Origin: Streptomyces justiciae
GTDB lineage: Bacteria > Actinomycetota > Actinomycetes > Streptomycetales > Streptomycetaceae
Assembly: GCF_015163075.1 (NCBI RefSeq)
Contig: NZ_JADDXU010000005.1
Coordinates: forward strand, 124,001-188,000
Reading direction: 5' to 3'
Length of the DNA: 64,000 bases
Shown here in pieces: positions 1 to 6,992 of this stretch; the stretch's first letter is position 1, and each line of letters starts with the position of its first letter. Made by a program: the position numbers and the translations under genes. The notes beneath the pieces were generated by a model. The model worked only from the letters and a program-made list of their open reading frames with translations. It ran no database searches and was not told the DNA's origin.

Positions 1-41
1 CGGGTGACTTCGATCCATGACAGCCCCACCTCCTCCGGCCG

Positions 42-97
42 GTCCCTCGTAAGGGACGTCCATTCCCCGTAGGGGAGTTCCCCTCGCAGGGGATTTT
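42..97. repeat. Three consecutive short hairpins
   Basis: Three short inverted repeats follow each other: GTCCCT-cgta-AGGGAC (42-57), TCCCC-gta-GGGGA (64-76) and TCCCCT-cgc-AGGGGA (79-93). The last is followed by TTTT. They could end a transcript entering from the left of the window or be operator-like repeats before the next gene. No gene is recognisable to the left. Confidence 0.5.
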
Positions 98-221
98 CAT
101 GGCGTCGGGACTCGACCGCGACGCTTCTGCGTGCTGCCCCGAACGACCGGGCAAGAGTATCAGCCGACTGAAGTGTCAAGGCGCTGCTTTGCCCGGTACT
201 GACGAGTTCTATGCTCGCGGC

Positions 222-806
222 ATGGCTGATGTTCTTCCTCTGGTCGAGGCCCGGTTGCGTACCGCGCTGGGCGAGCCGGACGCCCGCGCGGCGGTCACCT
301 TCCTGGGCACGGACCGCATCGAGGTGCTCCGCTTCCACGAGGGCGACATCGTCCGCTACGCCACGCTCGGCATGTCCGCGGCGCCGATGGGTGACCCCAC
401 CGCGATGCTCGCCGACCCGGTCAAGGGCCCCCGCGCGGAGCTGTTCCTCTCGGTCCGCGCGGGCCTCGCCGACACCGACAAGGTGCTCCGCGCGCTCGCC
501 GTCCTCGCCGCGTCGCCGCAGGTCGAGGGCGTGATCGTGGCCCCCGGCGCCTCCCTCGACGTGGGCGAGCCGCTGTGGCCCAGCGCCCCCTTCACCTCGG
601 TTCTGGTCGCCGAACCGGGAGGTCTGGTCGAGGACCTGGAGCTCGACGAGCCCATGGACCCGGTGCAGTTCCTGCCGCTGCTCCCGATGACCCCGAACGA
701 GGCCGCCTGGAAGCGGGTGCACGGCGCCCAGGCCCTCCAGGAGCGCTGGCTGACGAACGGGACGGACCTCAGAGACCCGTCCCGGAAGTCCGTCCCGCTG
801 GAGTGA
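222..806 (+). CDS. Suppressor-of-fused (SUFU) domain protein
   Basis: A 194-residue protein that resembles the bacterial suppressor-of-fused domain family over its whole length, including the usual conserved stretch ending FLPLLPMTPNEAAWKRVHG. Bacterial members are small cytosolic proteins, some of them immunity proteins of polymorphic toxins; this lone actinobacterial form has no known function and no toxin gene lies beside it. The start at 222 is chosen because family similarity begins at MADVLPLVEARL and because TATGCT lies at 210-215, six nucleotides upstream, with no Shine-Dalgarno sequence, so the mRNA is probably leaderless. An in-frame start at 99 would add residues without family resemblance. 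It converges on the MFS gene. Confidence 0.82.
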   Translation: MADVLPLVEARLRTALGEPDARAAVTFLGTDRIEVLRFHEGDIVRYATLGMSAAPMGDPTAMLADPVKGPRAELFLSVRAGLADTDKVLRALAVLAASPQVEGVIVAPGASLDVGEPLWPSAPFTSVLVAEPGGLVEDLELDEPMDPVQFLPLLPMTPNEAAWKRVHGAQALQERWLTNGTDLRDPSRKSVPLE

Positions 807-847
807 TCCTCGCGTGAGCAAGCTCACCAAGTGGTGGCCGGAAACCG

Positions 848-2071
848 TCAGTTGACGAAGACGGCCACACCGTCCTCGGCGGCGTGCTTCGCCTCCAGCT
901 CCTCCGCCTCACGAGTTAGCGCGGTGCGTCGTACGACGACCACGGCGGCGCCCGCGAGCGCGGTGACCGCCGCCACCACGAACGGGACGTGGATGTCGGT
1001 CCACTCCTCGATCTTCGGCGCGAAGTAGGGCGCCGCGGCGGCCGCGAACCACCGCACGAAGTTGTAGCCCGCGCTGGCGACCGGACGCGGGGCGTCCGAC
1101 ACGCCGAGGGCCAACTCGGTGTAGACGGTGTTGTTCACGCCGATGAACGCGCCGGACAGGATCGTGCAGACGATCGCGGTGGTGTGACTGCCGTAACCGA
1201 GGACGAGCACGTCGACGGCGAGCAGGACGAGCGAGCCGCCGAGCACCTTCAGCGAACCGAACCGCGCCTGGAGCCGCGGCGCCACGATCACCGAGAAGAC
1301 GGCGAGCAGCACGCCCCAGGCGAAGAACACGGCACCCGACTTGTACGGCGTCATGTTCAGCACGAACGGGGTGAAGGCCAGCACCGTGAAGAACGTGTAG
1401 TTGTAGAAGAACGCCGAGGCGGCGGCGGAGGCCAGGCCGCCGTGGCCGAGCGCCTTCACGGGGTCGAGCAGCGAGGTCTTCCGGGCCGGCCTCGGCTGCT
1501 CCTTCAGGAACACCGTGATGCACAGGAAGCCGACCGCCATCAGGAAGGCCGTGCCGAAGAACGGGTAGCGCCAGCTGGCGTCGCCGAGCAGCGCGCCCAG
1601 TAGCGGGCCGCACGCCATGCCGAGGCCGAGCGCGGACTCGTACAGCAGGATCGCGGCGGCGCTCCCGCCCGCCGCCGCGCCGACGATGACCGCGAGCGCC
1701 GTCGAGACGAACAGGGCGTTGCCGAGCCCCCAGCCCGCCCGGAACCCGACGAGTTCGGCGACCGAGCCCGACGTACCGGCGAGACCCGCGAAGACGACCA
1801 CGAACGCGAGGCCGAGCAGCAGGGTCTTGCGGCCGCCGATGCGGCTGGAGACCCAGCCGGTGACCAGCATCGCGAACGCGGTGATCAGGAAGTACGACGT
1901 GAAGAGCAGCGAGACCTGGCTGGCCGTGGCGTCGAGGCCCTGGGCGATGGACGGCAGGATCGGGTCGACGAGTCCGATGCCCATGAAGGCGACGACGGAG
2001 GCACCGGCCGTGGCCCAGACCGCCTTGGGCTGTCGCAGGAGGCTGCCCGCTCCCGCGTCGAGGGCGTCCAT
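848..2071 (-). CDS. MFS transporter (drug/metabolite exporter type)
   Basis: A 407-residue major facilitator superfamily protein with about twelve predicted membrane segments. The GWVSSRIGGRK loop after the second segment matches the MFS motif A region, and a proline-rich segment in the fourth/fifth helices (GMACGPLLGALLGD) fits the drug:proton antiporter branch. The substrate cannot be told from sequence; export of a small toxic molecule is the likeliest role. The start at 2071 (MDALDAGAGS) follows a purine-rich GGAAAGAGAG sequence; an upstream in-frame start at 2128 lies close to the -10 element and is unlikely. Expression is probably repressed through the palindrome in its promoter. Confidence 0.85.
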   Translation of the reverse strand: MDALDAGAGSLLRQPKAVWATAGASVVAFMGIGLVDPILPSIAQGLDATASQVSLLFTSYFLITAFAMLVTGWVSSRIGGRKTLLLGLAFVVVFAGLAGTSGSVAELVGFRAGWGLGNALFVSTALAVIVGAAAGGSAAAILLYESALGLGMACGPLLGALLGDASWRYPFFGTAFLMAVGFLCITVFLKEQPRPARKTSLLDPVKALGHGGLASAAASAFFYNYTFFTVLAFTPFVLNMTPYKSGAVFFAWGVLLAVFSVIVAPRLQARFGSLKVLGGSLVLLAVDVLVLGYGSHTTAIVCTILSGAFIGVNNTVYTELALGVSDAPRPVASAGYNFVRWFAAAAAPYFAPKIEEWTDIHVPFVVAAVTALAGAAVVVVRRTALTREAEELEAKHAAEDGVAVFVN

Positions 2072-2128
2072 GGTTTCTCTCTTTCCGATGACGGTGAGAA
2101 CGACTGTCGAGATGGTTGCTGTATGCAC

Positions 2129-2158
2129 ATAGTAAGTTAGGGCGGCTAATTAATGCAA
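2129..2158 (-). promoter_or_regulatory. MFS promoter with palindromic operator
   Basis: Read on the minus strand: TTGCAT (2158-2153), an 18-nt spacer, then TACTAT (2134-2129), a good vegetative promoter. The spacer contains a near-palindrome, AGTTAG-GGCGG-CTAATT on the plus strand (2135-2151), placed where a MarR- or TetR-type repressor would block RNA polymerase. The AT content is unusual for this chromosome. No regulator gene is adjacent, so the repressor would be encoded elsewhere. Confidence 0.55.
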
Positions 2159-2247
2159 GCTACATCTAGTTCCGTACGGTGAACGGTTCCGCCCGGACGG
2201 GTGATCGTCCTTGACGTGACGGGGCAGGGGTAGGACCGTGGGGCCCT

Positions 2248-2889
2248 ATGAGGGGCGAACCCAGTTGCCCGAAGTGTGGTGGCCGGGTCAGGGCTCCCGG
2301 ACTCTTCGCCGATTCCTGGCAGTGCGATGTGCACGGGACCGTGCACCCGCTGCAGCCCGTGATCCCGCCCAGCGTCGAGGCCCTCGGCGTCGTGGTGCAT
2401 CGCACGCAGGTGCCGGTGTGGATGCCGTGGCCGCTGCCGGTCGGCTGGCTCTTCACGGGCGTCGGCAGTGCCGGTGACGACCGCAGTGGCGGACGTGCGA
2501 CGGCCGTGGCCTGCTCGGGGCCCGGACCGCTCGGCGGTTTCGGCGAGCTGATCCTCGTCGCCGAGGAACTCGGCGTCGGCCTCGGCGCGCGCTACGCGGG
2601 CATCGACGGGCCGGACCCGGGACCGTACATGAGCGTCGAGAAGCCGCCCCAGGCCAAGGTGCTGGCGGCCGGCCGGCCGACCCCGCTGTGGCATGTCTCC
2701 GGCACGCCGGACGACCGGGCCGTCTTCGCGGGCGAGGCGCTCGGGCTGTGGCTGTGGGCGGTCGTGTGGCCCGAGCAGTCGGGGCTGCTCATGTACGACG
2801 AACTGGTGCTGACGGATCTGCGGGACGCGGGGGCCGAGGTGGAGCTGGTTCCCTGTGGGGCGTTGTCGCCGCGCTTGCTGAAGCCGTAG
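2248..2889 (+). CDS. DUF6758 family protein
   Basis: A 213-residue soluble protein of a family conserved in Streptomyces with no assigned function. The N-terminus carries a zinc-ribbon-like start, CPKCGG at about residues 7-12, with a further Cys-Asp-Val-His near residue 27, so metal binding is plausible. The rest is hydrophobic and tryptophan-rich (PLWHVSG, LGLWLWAVVWPEQ) without membrane-segment character. GTGGGG lies just upstream of the ATG. It is divergent from the MFS gene and is followed directly by a dispersed intergenic repeat whose copy begins at the stop codon. Confidence 0.75.
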   Translation: MRGEPSCPKCGGRVRAPGLFADSWQCDVHGTVHPLQPVIPPSVEALGVVVHRTQVPVWMPWPLPVGWLFTGVGSAGDDRSGGRATAVACSGPGPLGGFGELILVAEELGVGLGARYAGIDGPDPGPYMSVEKPPQAKVLAAGRPTPLWHVSGTPDDRAVFAGEALGLWLWAVVWPEQSGLLMYDELVLTDLRDAGAEVELVPCGALSPRLLKP

Positions 2890-2975
2890 CGCCTGAGGGA
2901 CGGGGGCTGCTGCGGTTCGGCGGCTGCGGGTCTCGTTGTGGTTGCTCGCGCAGTTCCCCGCGGCCCTTGGGTACG
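2887..2975 (+). repeat. Dispersed Streptomyces intergenic repeat, copy 1
   Basis: Begins at the TAG stop of the preceding gene (TAGCGCCTGAGGGACGGGGG) and continues with GCGGCTGCGGGT..TCGTTGTGG and TCGCGCAGTTCCCCGCG. Two more copies of the same element occur near 6.9 kb and 10.8 kb, each just 3' of a gene and in that gene's orientation. Similar GCGCAGTTCCCCGCGCCCC elements are common between Streptomyces genes; their role is unknown. Confidence 0.75.
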
Positions 2976-3079
2976 ACTGTGTAAAGGTCACTCACAGGTT
3001 TCGGGTGTGACAGTCGTGCTCGAAAATCCGGTTATCCTTGAGCGTCCCCTTCGTACCCTCACCGCCTGGAGTTCGCGTC

Positions 3080-3937
3080 GTGCGTATCGATCTGCACACC
3101 CACTCCACCGCGTCCGACGGTACGGACACCCCGGCTGAGCTGGTGCGCAATGCTGCCGCCGCCGGGCTGGACGTGGTCGCGCTGACCGACCACGACACCA
3201 CCCGCGGGTACGCCGAGGCCATCGCCGCGCTGCCCGAGGGGCTCACGCTCGTCACCGGGGCCGAGTTGTCCTGTCGTATCGACGGCGTCTCCATGCACAT
3301 GCTGGCCTACCTCTTCGACCCCGAGGAGCCGGAGCTGCTCGCCGAGCGTGAGCTGGTGCGGGATGACCGGGTGCCGCGGGCGCGCGGCATGGTCGCGAAG
3401 CTCCAGGCGCTGGGCGTGCCCGTCACCTGGGAGCAGGTCGCGCGGATCGCGGGCGACGGCTCGGTCGGCCGGCCGCATGTCGCGACCGCGCTCGTCGAGC
3501 TCGGTGTCGTACCGACCGTCAGCGACGCCTTCACCGAGGACTGGCTGGCCGACGGCGGCCGGGCGTACGTGGAGAAGCACGAGACCGACCCCTTCGAGGC
3601 GATCCGGCTGGTCAAGGCCGCCGGCGGGGTCACCGTCTTCGCCCACCCCGGCGCCAGCAAGCGCGGCCGTACGGTCCCCGAGGCCGCGATCGCGAAGATG
3701 GCCGCGGCCGGGCTCGACGGCATCGAGGTCGACCACATGGACCACGACCCGGAGACCCGGGACCGGCTGCGCGGGCTCGCCGCCGACCTGGGGCTGCTCG
3801 TCACCGGCTCCTCGGACTACCACGGCAGCCGCAAGACGGTGACCCTCGGCGAGTTCCGGACCGACCCCGAGGTGTACGGGGAGATCACCCGGCGGGCGAC
3901 GGGTGCGTTCCCGGTGCCGGGGACCGGCGGGGTCTGA
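3080..3937 (+). CDS. PHP-domain phosphoesterase (RNase AM/YciV-like)
   Basis: A 285-residue PHP-family metal-dependent phosphoesterase. Metal-binding motifs are clear: DLHTHSTASDGT at the very N-terminus, ALTDHDTTRG near residues 35-44, HPGASKRG in the second half and a late SSDYHG. The size and motif set fit the YciV/RNase AM type, which hydrolyses 3',5'-nucleoside bisphosphates and trims short 5' RNA ends. The GTG at 3080 is preferred: CTGGAG sits eight nucleotides upstream and the metal motif begins four residues in. An upstream ATG (3038) would add 14 residues without family support. A TATCCT at 3033-3038 could be its -10 box. Confidence 0.85.
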   Translation: MRIDLHTHSTASDGTDTPAELVRNAAAAGLDVVALTDHDTTRGYAEAIAALPEGLTLVTGAELSCRIDGVSMHMLAYLFDPEEPELLAERELVRDDRVPRARGMVAKLQALGVPVTWEQVARIAGDGSVGRPHVATALVELGVVPTVSDAFTEDWLADGGRAYVEKHETDPFEAIRLVKAAGGVTVFAHPGASKRGRTVPEAAIAKMAAAGLDGIEVDHMDHDPETRDRLRGLAADLGLLVTGSSDYHGSRKTVTLGEFRTDPEVYGEITRRATGAFPVPGTGGV

Positions 3938-3993
3938 GGGATCGCCCTCAAGTTCCCCTGATCTTTTCTTCTTTCTTCTCGCAAGGCGCTTCT

Positions 3994-4599
3994 GTGTTCG
4001 ACGCTGCCGTTTTCGGCTCTCTCTTCCTGACCCTGTTCGTCATCATGGATCCCCCCGGGATCACCCCGATCTTCCTCGCCCTGACCGCCGGCCGGCCCGG
4101 CAAGGTGCAGAAGCGGATGGCCTTCCAGGCCGTCTGCGTCGCGGGCGGGGTGATCACGGTGTTCGGCCTCCTCGGCCACCAGATCCTCGACTACCTGCAT
4201 GTCTCCGTCCCCGCGCTGATGATCGCGGGCGGACTGCTGCTTCTCCTGATCGCCCTGGACCTGCTAACCGGCAAGACCGACGAGCCCAAGCAGACCAAGG
4301 ACGTCAACGTCGCCCTGGTGCCGCTGGGCATGCCGCTGCTGGCCGGGCCGGGGGCGATCGTGTCCGTGATCCTCGCCGTGCAGAAGGCCGACAGTGTCGC
4401 CACGCAGGTGTCGGTGTGGGTGGCGATCCTCGCCATTCACGTCGTGCTCTGGCTGGTCATGCGGTACTCGCTGCTGATCATCCGGGTCATCAAGGACGGC
4501 GGGGTCGTCCTGGTGACACGGCTCGCGGGGATGATGCTGTCCGCGATCGCCGTGCAGCAGATCATCAACGGGGTCACGCTGGTGATCCGGGGGAGCTGA
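3994..4599 (+). CDS. MarC family integral membrane protein
   Basis: A 201-residue hydrophobic protein with about six membrane segments. The family signature VIMDPPGITPIFLA near residue 20 and a second MPLLAGPGAI segment near residue 110 identify it as MarC/UPF0056. The physiological substrate of the family is not settled; the old multiple-antibiotic-resistance label is not supported experimentally. It starts with GTG 56 nt after the PHP gene and may be co-transcribed with it. A strong hairpin follows. Confidence 0.87.
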   Translation: MFDAAVFGSLFLTLFVIMDPPGITPIFLALTAGRPGKVQKRMAFQAVCVAGGVITVFGLLGHQILDYLHVSVPALMIAGGLLLLLIALDLLTGKTDEPKQTKDVNVALVPLGMPLLAGPGAIVSVILAVQKADSVATQVSVWVAILAIHVVLWLVMRYSLLIIRVIKDGGVVLVTRLAGMMLSAIAVQQIINGVTLVIRGS

Positions 4600-4633
4600 G
4601 CTCCGTACCGCTACTTGGGAAAGCCGGAAAGCG

Positions 4634-4673
4634 CAGAGCCCCCGTACGACATCGTTGCCGTACGGGGGCTCTG
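4634..4673. terminator. Bidirectional terminator hairpin
   Basis: A perfect 15-bp stem, CAGAGCCCCCGTACG at 4634-4648 pairing with 4659-4673, loop of 10 nt. It lies between the convergent MarC gene and the 50-residue gene and can serve both. Confidence 0.85.
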
Positions 4674-4685
4674 AAGCTGTGTTGG

Positions 4686-4838
4686 TTATGAGGCCGTGGT
4701 GTCGGCCGGGCGAATCCAGAGGCGCTGTCCGATGGCGGCGGCCTGCTGAACGATCCGGTTGACGGAGGCGGCGTCAACGACGGTGCTGTCCACGGGGGTA
4801 CCGTCGACATCGTCGAGTCGCATGATTTCGAAGCGCAT
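4686..4838 (-). CDS. Conserved 50-residue Streptomyces protein behind a SigR-type promoter
   Basis: A 50-residue protein beginning MRFEIMRLDDVDGTPVDS and ending RLWIRPADTTAS. It is preceded by a good ribosome-binding site (GGGAGAAG) and has typical Streptomyces codon use. Similar short proteins are widespread in Streptomyces; no function is known to me. It has no membrane segment, cysteine or signal peptide; the centre (DAASVNRIVQQAAAIGQ) looks helical. About 60 nt upstream is a perfect SigR-type promoter, which suggests induction under thiol-oxidative stress. A terminator follows its stop codon. Confidence 0.8.
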   Translation of the reverse strand: MRFEIMRLDDVDGTPVDSTVVDAASVNRIVQQAAAIGQRLWIRPADTTAS

Positions 4839-4897
4839 GGGCTTCTCCCTTCGTCTGGTCATCCTCCTGAGGAGAACATCTGCGTACGTCAGTAGCT

Positions 4898-4923
4898 AAC
4901 GGGCTGCGTGTTACAAACATTCC
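4898..4923 (-). promoter_or_regulatory. SigR-type promoter of the 50-residue gene
   Basis: On the minus strand GGAAT (4923-4919), exactly 18 nt, then GTT (4900-4898). This matches the consensus of the Streptomyces thiol-oxidative-stress sigma factor SigR (GGAAT-N18-GTT). The start codon is at 4838, giving a 5' UTR of about 50 nt. Confidence 0.7.
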
Positions 4924-5033
4924 CTACGCTAAAGAAATTTTTCGAACGACTAACTACTGACCGGTAAGCGGTCCGTATGAGACTGACCGGGACCGGTTGT
5001 GTTCGCAGCGTGACCGCCGGGACAATGGTGGCG

Positions 5034-5927
5034 ATGAACGACGACCTTCAGGCGCTGGGCGCCCGCATCGACCACACCAACGAGCTGTTGCAGCGCATGC
5101 TCGCCGAGGTGGCGAAGACGCCCTCGACCCACGCGATCTTCGTGGACGCGGGGTATCTCTACGCGGCCGCGGGTCGTCTGGTCGCCGGGACGGAGGACCG
5201 CCGCGCCTTCGACCTCGACGCCGAGGGACTCATCGAGGCGCTCATCGACCGGGCCCGCACGATCTTCGCGGACAGCAGACTGCTGCGGGTCTACTGGTAC
5301 GACGGCGCCAGGCGCCGCATCCACACCGCCGAGCAGCAGTCGATCGCCGAACTCCCGGACGTCAAGGTGCGGTTGGGCAACCTCAACGCCAACAACCAGC
5401 AGAAGGGCGTCGACTCACTGATCCGCTCCGACCTGGAGTCCCTCGCCCGGCACCGCGCGATCAGCGACGCGGCCCTGCTCGGCGGCGACGAGGACCTGGT
5501 GTCGGCGGTGGAGGCCGCGCAGGGCTACGGCGCCCGCGTCCACCTCTGGGGCATCGAGGCCCCCGAGGGCCGCAACCAGGCCGAGCCGCTGCTCTGGGAG
5601 GTCGACAGCCAGCGCGTCCTCGACCTCGACTTCTTCAAGCCGTACGTCGCCCGCCGCACCGCCGCCGCGTACGAGGCCTCGGTGAACCGGCCCGCCCGCG
5701 AGGACGTCCGCTTCGTCGGCGCCCAGATCGCGGCGAAGTGGCTGGCGGCACGTGGCCGCGACGCCCTGGTGGAGCTGCTGCCGGGCCACCCCTACCTGCC
5801 CGGCTCGGTCGACCAGGACCTGCTGGTGGAGGCGGAGGGGCTGCTCCAGTACTCCCTGCGCGGGCAGGCGGACCTGAGGCGCGCGCTGCGGGACGGGTTC
5901 TGGGAGCACCTGCAGACGCAGTACTAG
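5034..5927 (+). CDS. NYN-domain (PIN-like) putative nuclease
   Basis: A 297-residue protein with an N-terminal NYN domain (about residues 25-190). Acidic residues expected of this nuclease fold are visible: HAIFVDAGYLYAAAG, KGVDSLIRSDLESLA and LLGGDEDLVSAVEAA. The C-terminal third is an uncharacterised helical region. NYN proteins generally cut RNA; no substrate can be inferred here. The start at 5034 (MNDDLQALG) is favoured because GACAAT lies at 5021-5026, seven nucleotides upstream, as in leaderless transcripts; ATG 5025 is the alternative. Its TAG stop shares bases with the TAG of the convergent hydrolase. Confidence 0.83.
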   Translation: MNDDLQALGARIDHTNELLQRMLAEVAKTPSTHAIFVDAGYLYAAAGRLVAGTEDRRAFDLDAEGLIEALIDRARTIFADSRLLRVYWYDGARRRIHTAEQQSIAELPDVKVRLGNLNANNQQKGVDSLIRSDLESLARHRAISDAALLGGDEDLVSAVEAAQGYGARVHLWGIEAPEGRNQAEPLLWEVDSQRVLDLDFFKPYVARRTAAAYEASVNRPAREDVRFVGAQIAAKWLAARGRDALVELLPGHPYLPGSVDQDLLVEAEGLLQYSLRGQADLRRALRDGFWEHLQTQY

Positions 5928-6805
5928 CCTTCGCCGAGCGTGCTGTCCCAGAAGTCGGCGAACGCGCGGGCCGTTTCGAGGGGGCGGTCGGTGTTGGGGG
6001 AGTGCTCGGCGCCGACGACGACCGTGCGGTGCGCGTGGAGTCGTACGGCCATGTCGTCGAGGAGAGGCACCGGCCAGGTGTCGTCGTGCGCCCCCGACAG
6101 CACATGGAACGGCAGCGGTACGGCGGCCAGTTCACCGACCCGGTCCGGCTCGGTGCACAACTGGCGGCCGGTGGCGATGAGTTGGGCGGGTTTGTTGCCC
6201 AGCCAGCGCCGACGCAGATCGTCCCGGTCGTCGAGCCCCTCGTCGAGCTCGCCGGTGTCGGTCTCCTCGGGCGGCTCCATGGCCTGGATCGCGTCCCACA
6301 CCTCCGCCATGCTCATCACGGCGAGCGCGTCCCGGAGCAGCTTGACGCGCTGCTGCTGGGAGCCGGAGATCTGGGCGGGGCCCGAGGACATGAGGGTCAG
6401 GGAACGGAAGGGCGTGGGGTCGAGGAGCACGGCGGCCCGCGCGATCTGCCCGCCGAGCGAGTGCCCCACGAGATGCACGGGCGCCCCAATGGCCGCCGCC
6501 TGAGCGAGCACGTCCTTCGCCAACTCGTCCTGCGCATAGGCGGATTCGTCGTCCGCGGGCCCGTCCGACTCGTACTGCCCCCGCCCGTCCACGGCGACCG
6601 TACGGTACCCACGCGCCGCGAGGGGCACGTGCAGGGGGTTGAAGTCCTCCTTGCTGCCGGTGAACCCGGGCAGCAGCAGGGCGGTCCCACGCGCCTGGAC
6701 ACCCTCAGCCACAGGGGCGTCGACGACGGCGAACTCACCACGCGAGGTGCGCAGGGAGCGGGCGCGGGCGCCGGGGGGCGGGGTGAAGGAGGGGGGACGG
6801 CTCAT
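5924..6805 (-). CDS. Alpha/beta hydrolase
   Basis: A 293-residue alpha/beta hydrolase. The nucleophile elbow GHSLGG is near residue 142, an oxyanion-type LLPGFTGSKEDF lies near residue 45, an acidic LSGAHDDTWP near residue 240 can supply the aspartate, and GAEHSPN near residue 267 the histidine. The substrate is unknown; lactonase, esterase or thioesterase roles are all possible. The sequence before the ATG holds TAGCCT six nucleotides upstream (6817-6812 on the minus strand) and no Shine-Dalgarno, so the transcript is probably leaderless. It overlaps the NYN gene tail-to-tail through a single CTAG. Confidence 0.85.
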   Translation of the reverse strand: MSRPPSFTPPPGARARSLRTSRGEFAVVDAPVAEGVQARGTALLLPGFTGSKEDFNPLHVPLAARGYRTVAVDGRGQYESDGPADDESAYAQDELAKDVLAQAAAIGAPVHLVGHSLGGQIARAAVLLDPTPFRSLTLMSSGPAQISGSQQQRVKLLRDALAVMSMAEVWDAIQAMEPPEETDTGELDEGLDDRDDLRRRWLGNKPAQLIATGRQLCTEPDRVGELAAVPLPFHVLSGAHDDTWPVPLLDDMAVRLHAHRTVVVGAEHSPNTDRPLETARAFADFWDSTLGEG

Positions 6806-6841
6806 GGGGTGAGGCTATCCGGCGGGAGTGGACAGCGCCGG

Positions 6842-6912
6842 ATGGGGTGGTGCCGGTCAGGGGCGCGGGGAACTGCGCGACCAACCCCCACGGCCCGCAG
6901 CCGCACAAGAAC
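6842..6912 (-). repeat. Dispersed Streptomyces intergenic repeat, copy 2
   Basis: On the minus strand GCGGCTGCGGGCCGTGGGGG followed by TTGGTCGCGCAGTTCC and CCGCGCCCCTGA. It is the same element as near 2.9 kb and 10.8 kb and again lies 3' of a gene (the DEAD-box helicase) in that gene's orientation. Confidence 0.72.
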
Positions 6913-6941
6913 CGTTGCACCCCCTTGCTCCGCAGAATGCC

Positions 6942-6976
6942 GACGGCCCGGCCCACACACGGTGGACCGGGCCGTC
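6942..6976. terminator. Terminator hairpin of the DEAD-box helicase gene
   Basis: GACGGCCCGG at 6942-6951 pairs with CCGGGCCGTC at 6967-6976 around a 15-nt loop, starting 17 nt past the helicase stop codon. Confidence 0.75.
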
Positions 6977-6992
6977 ACTGACAAACGCGCGC

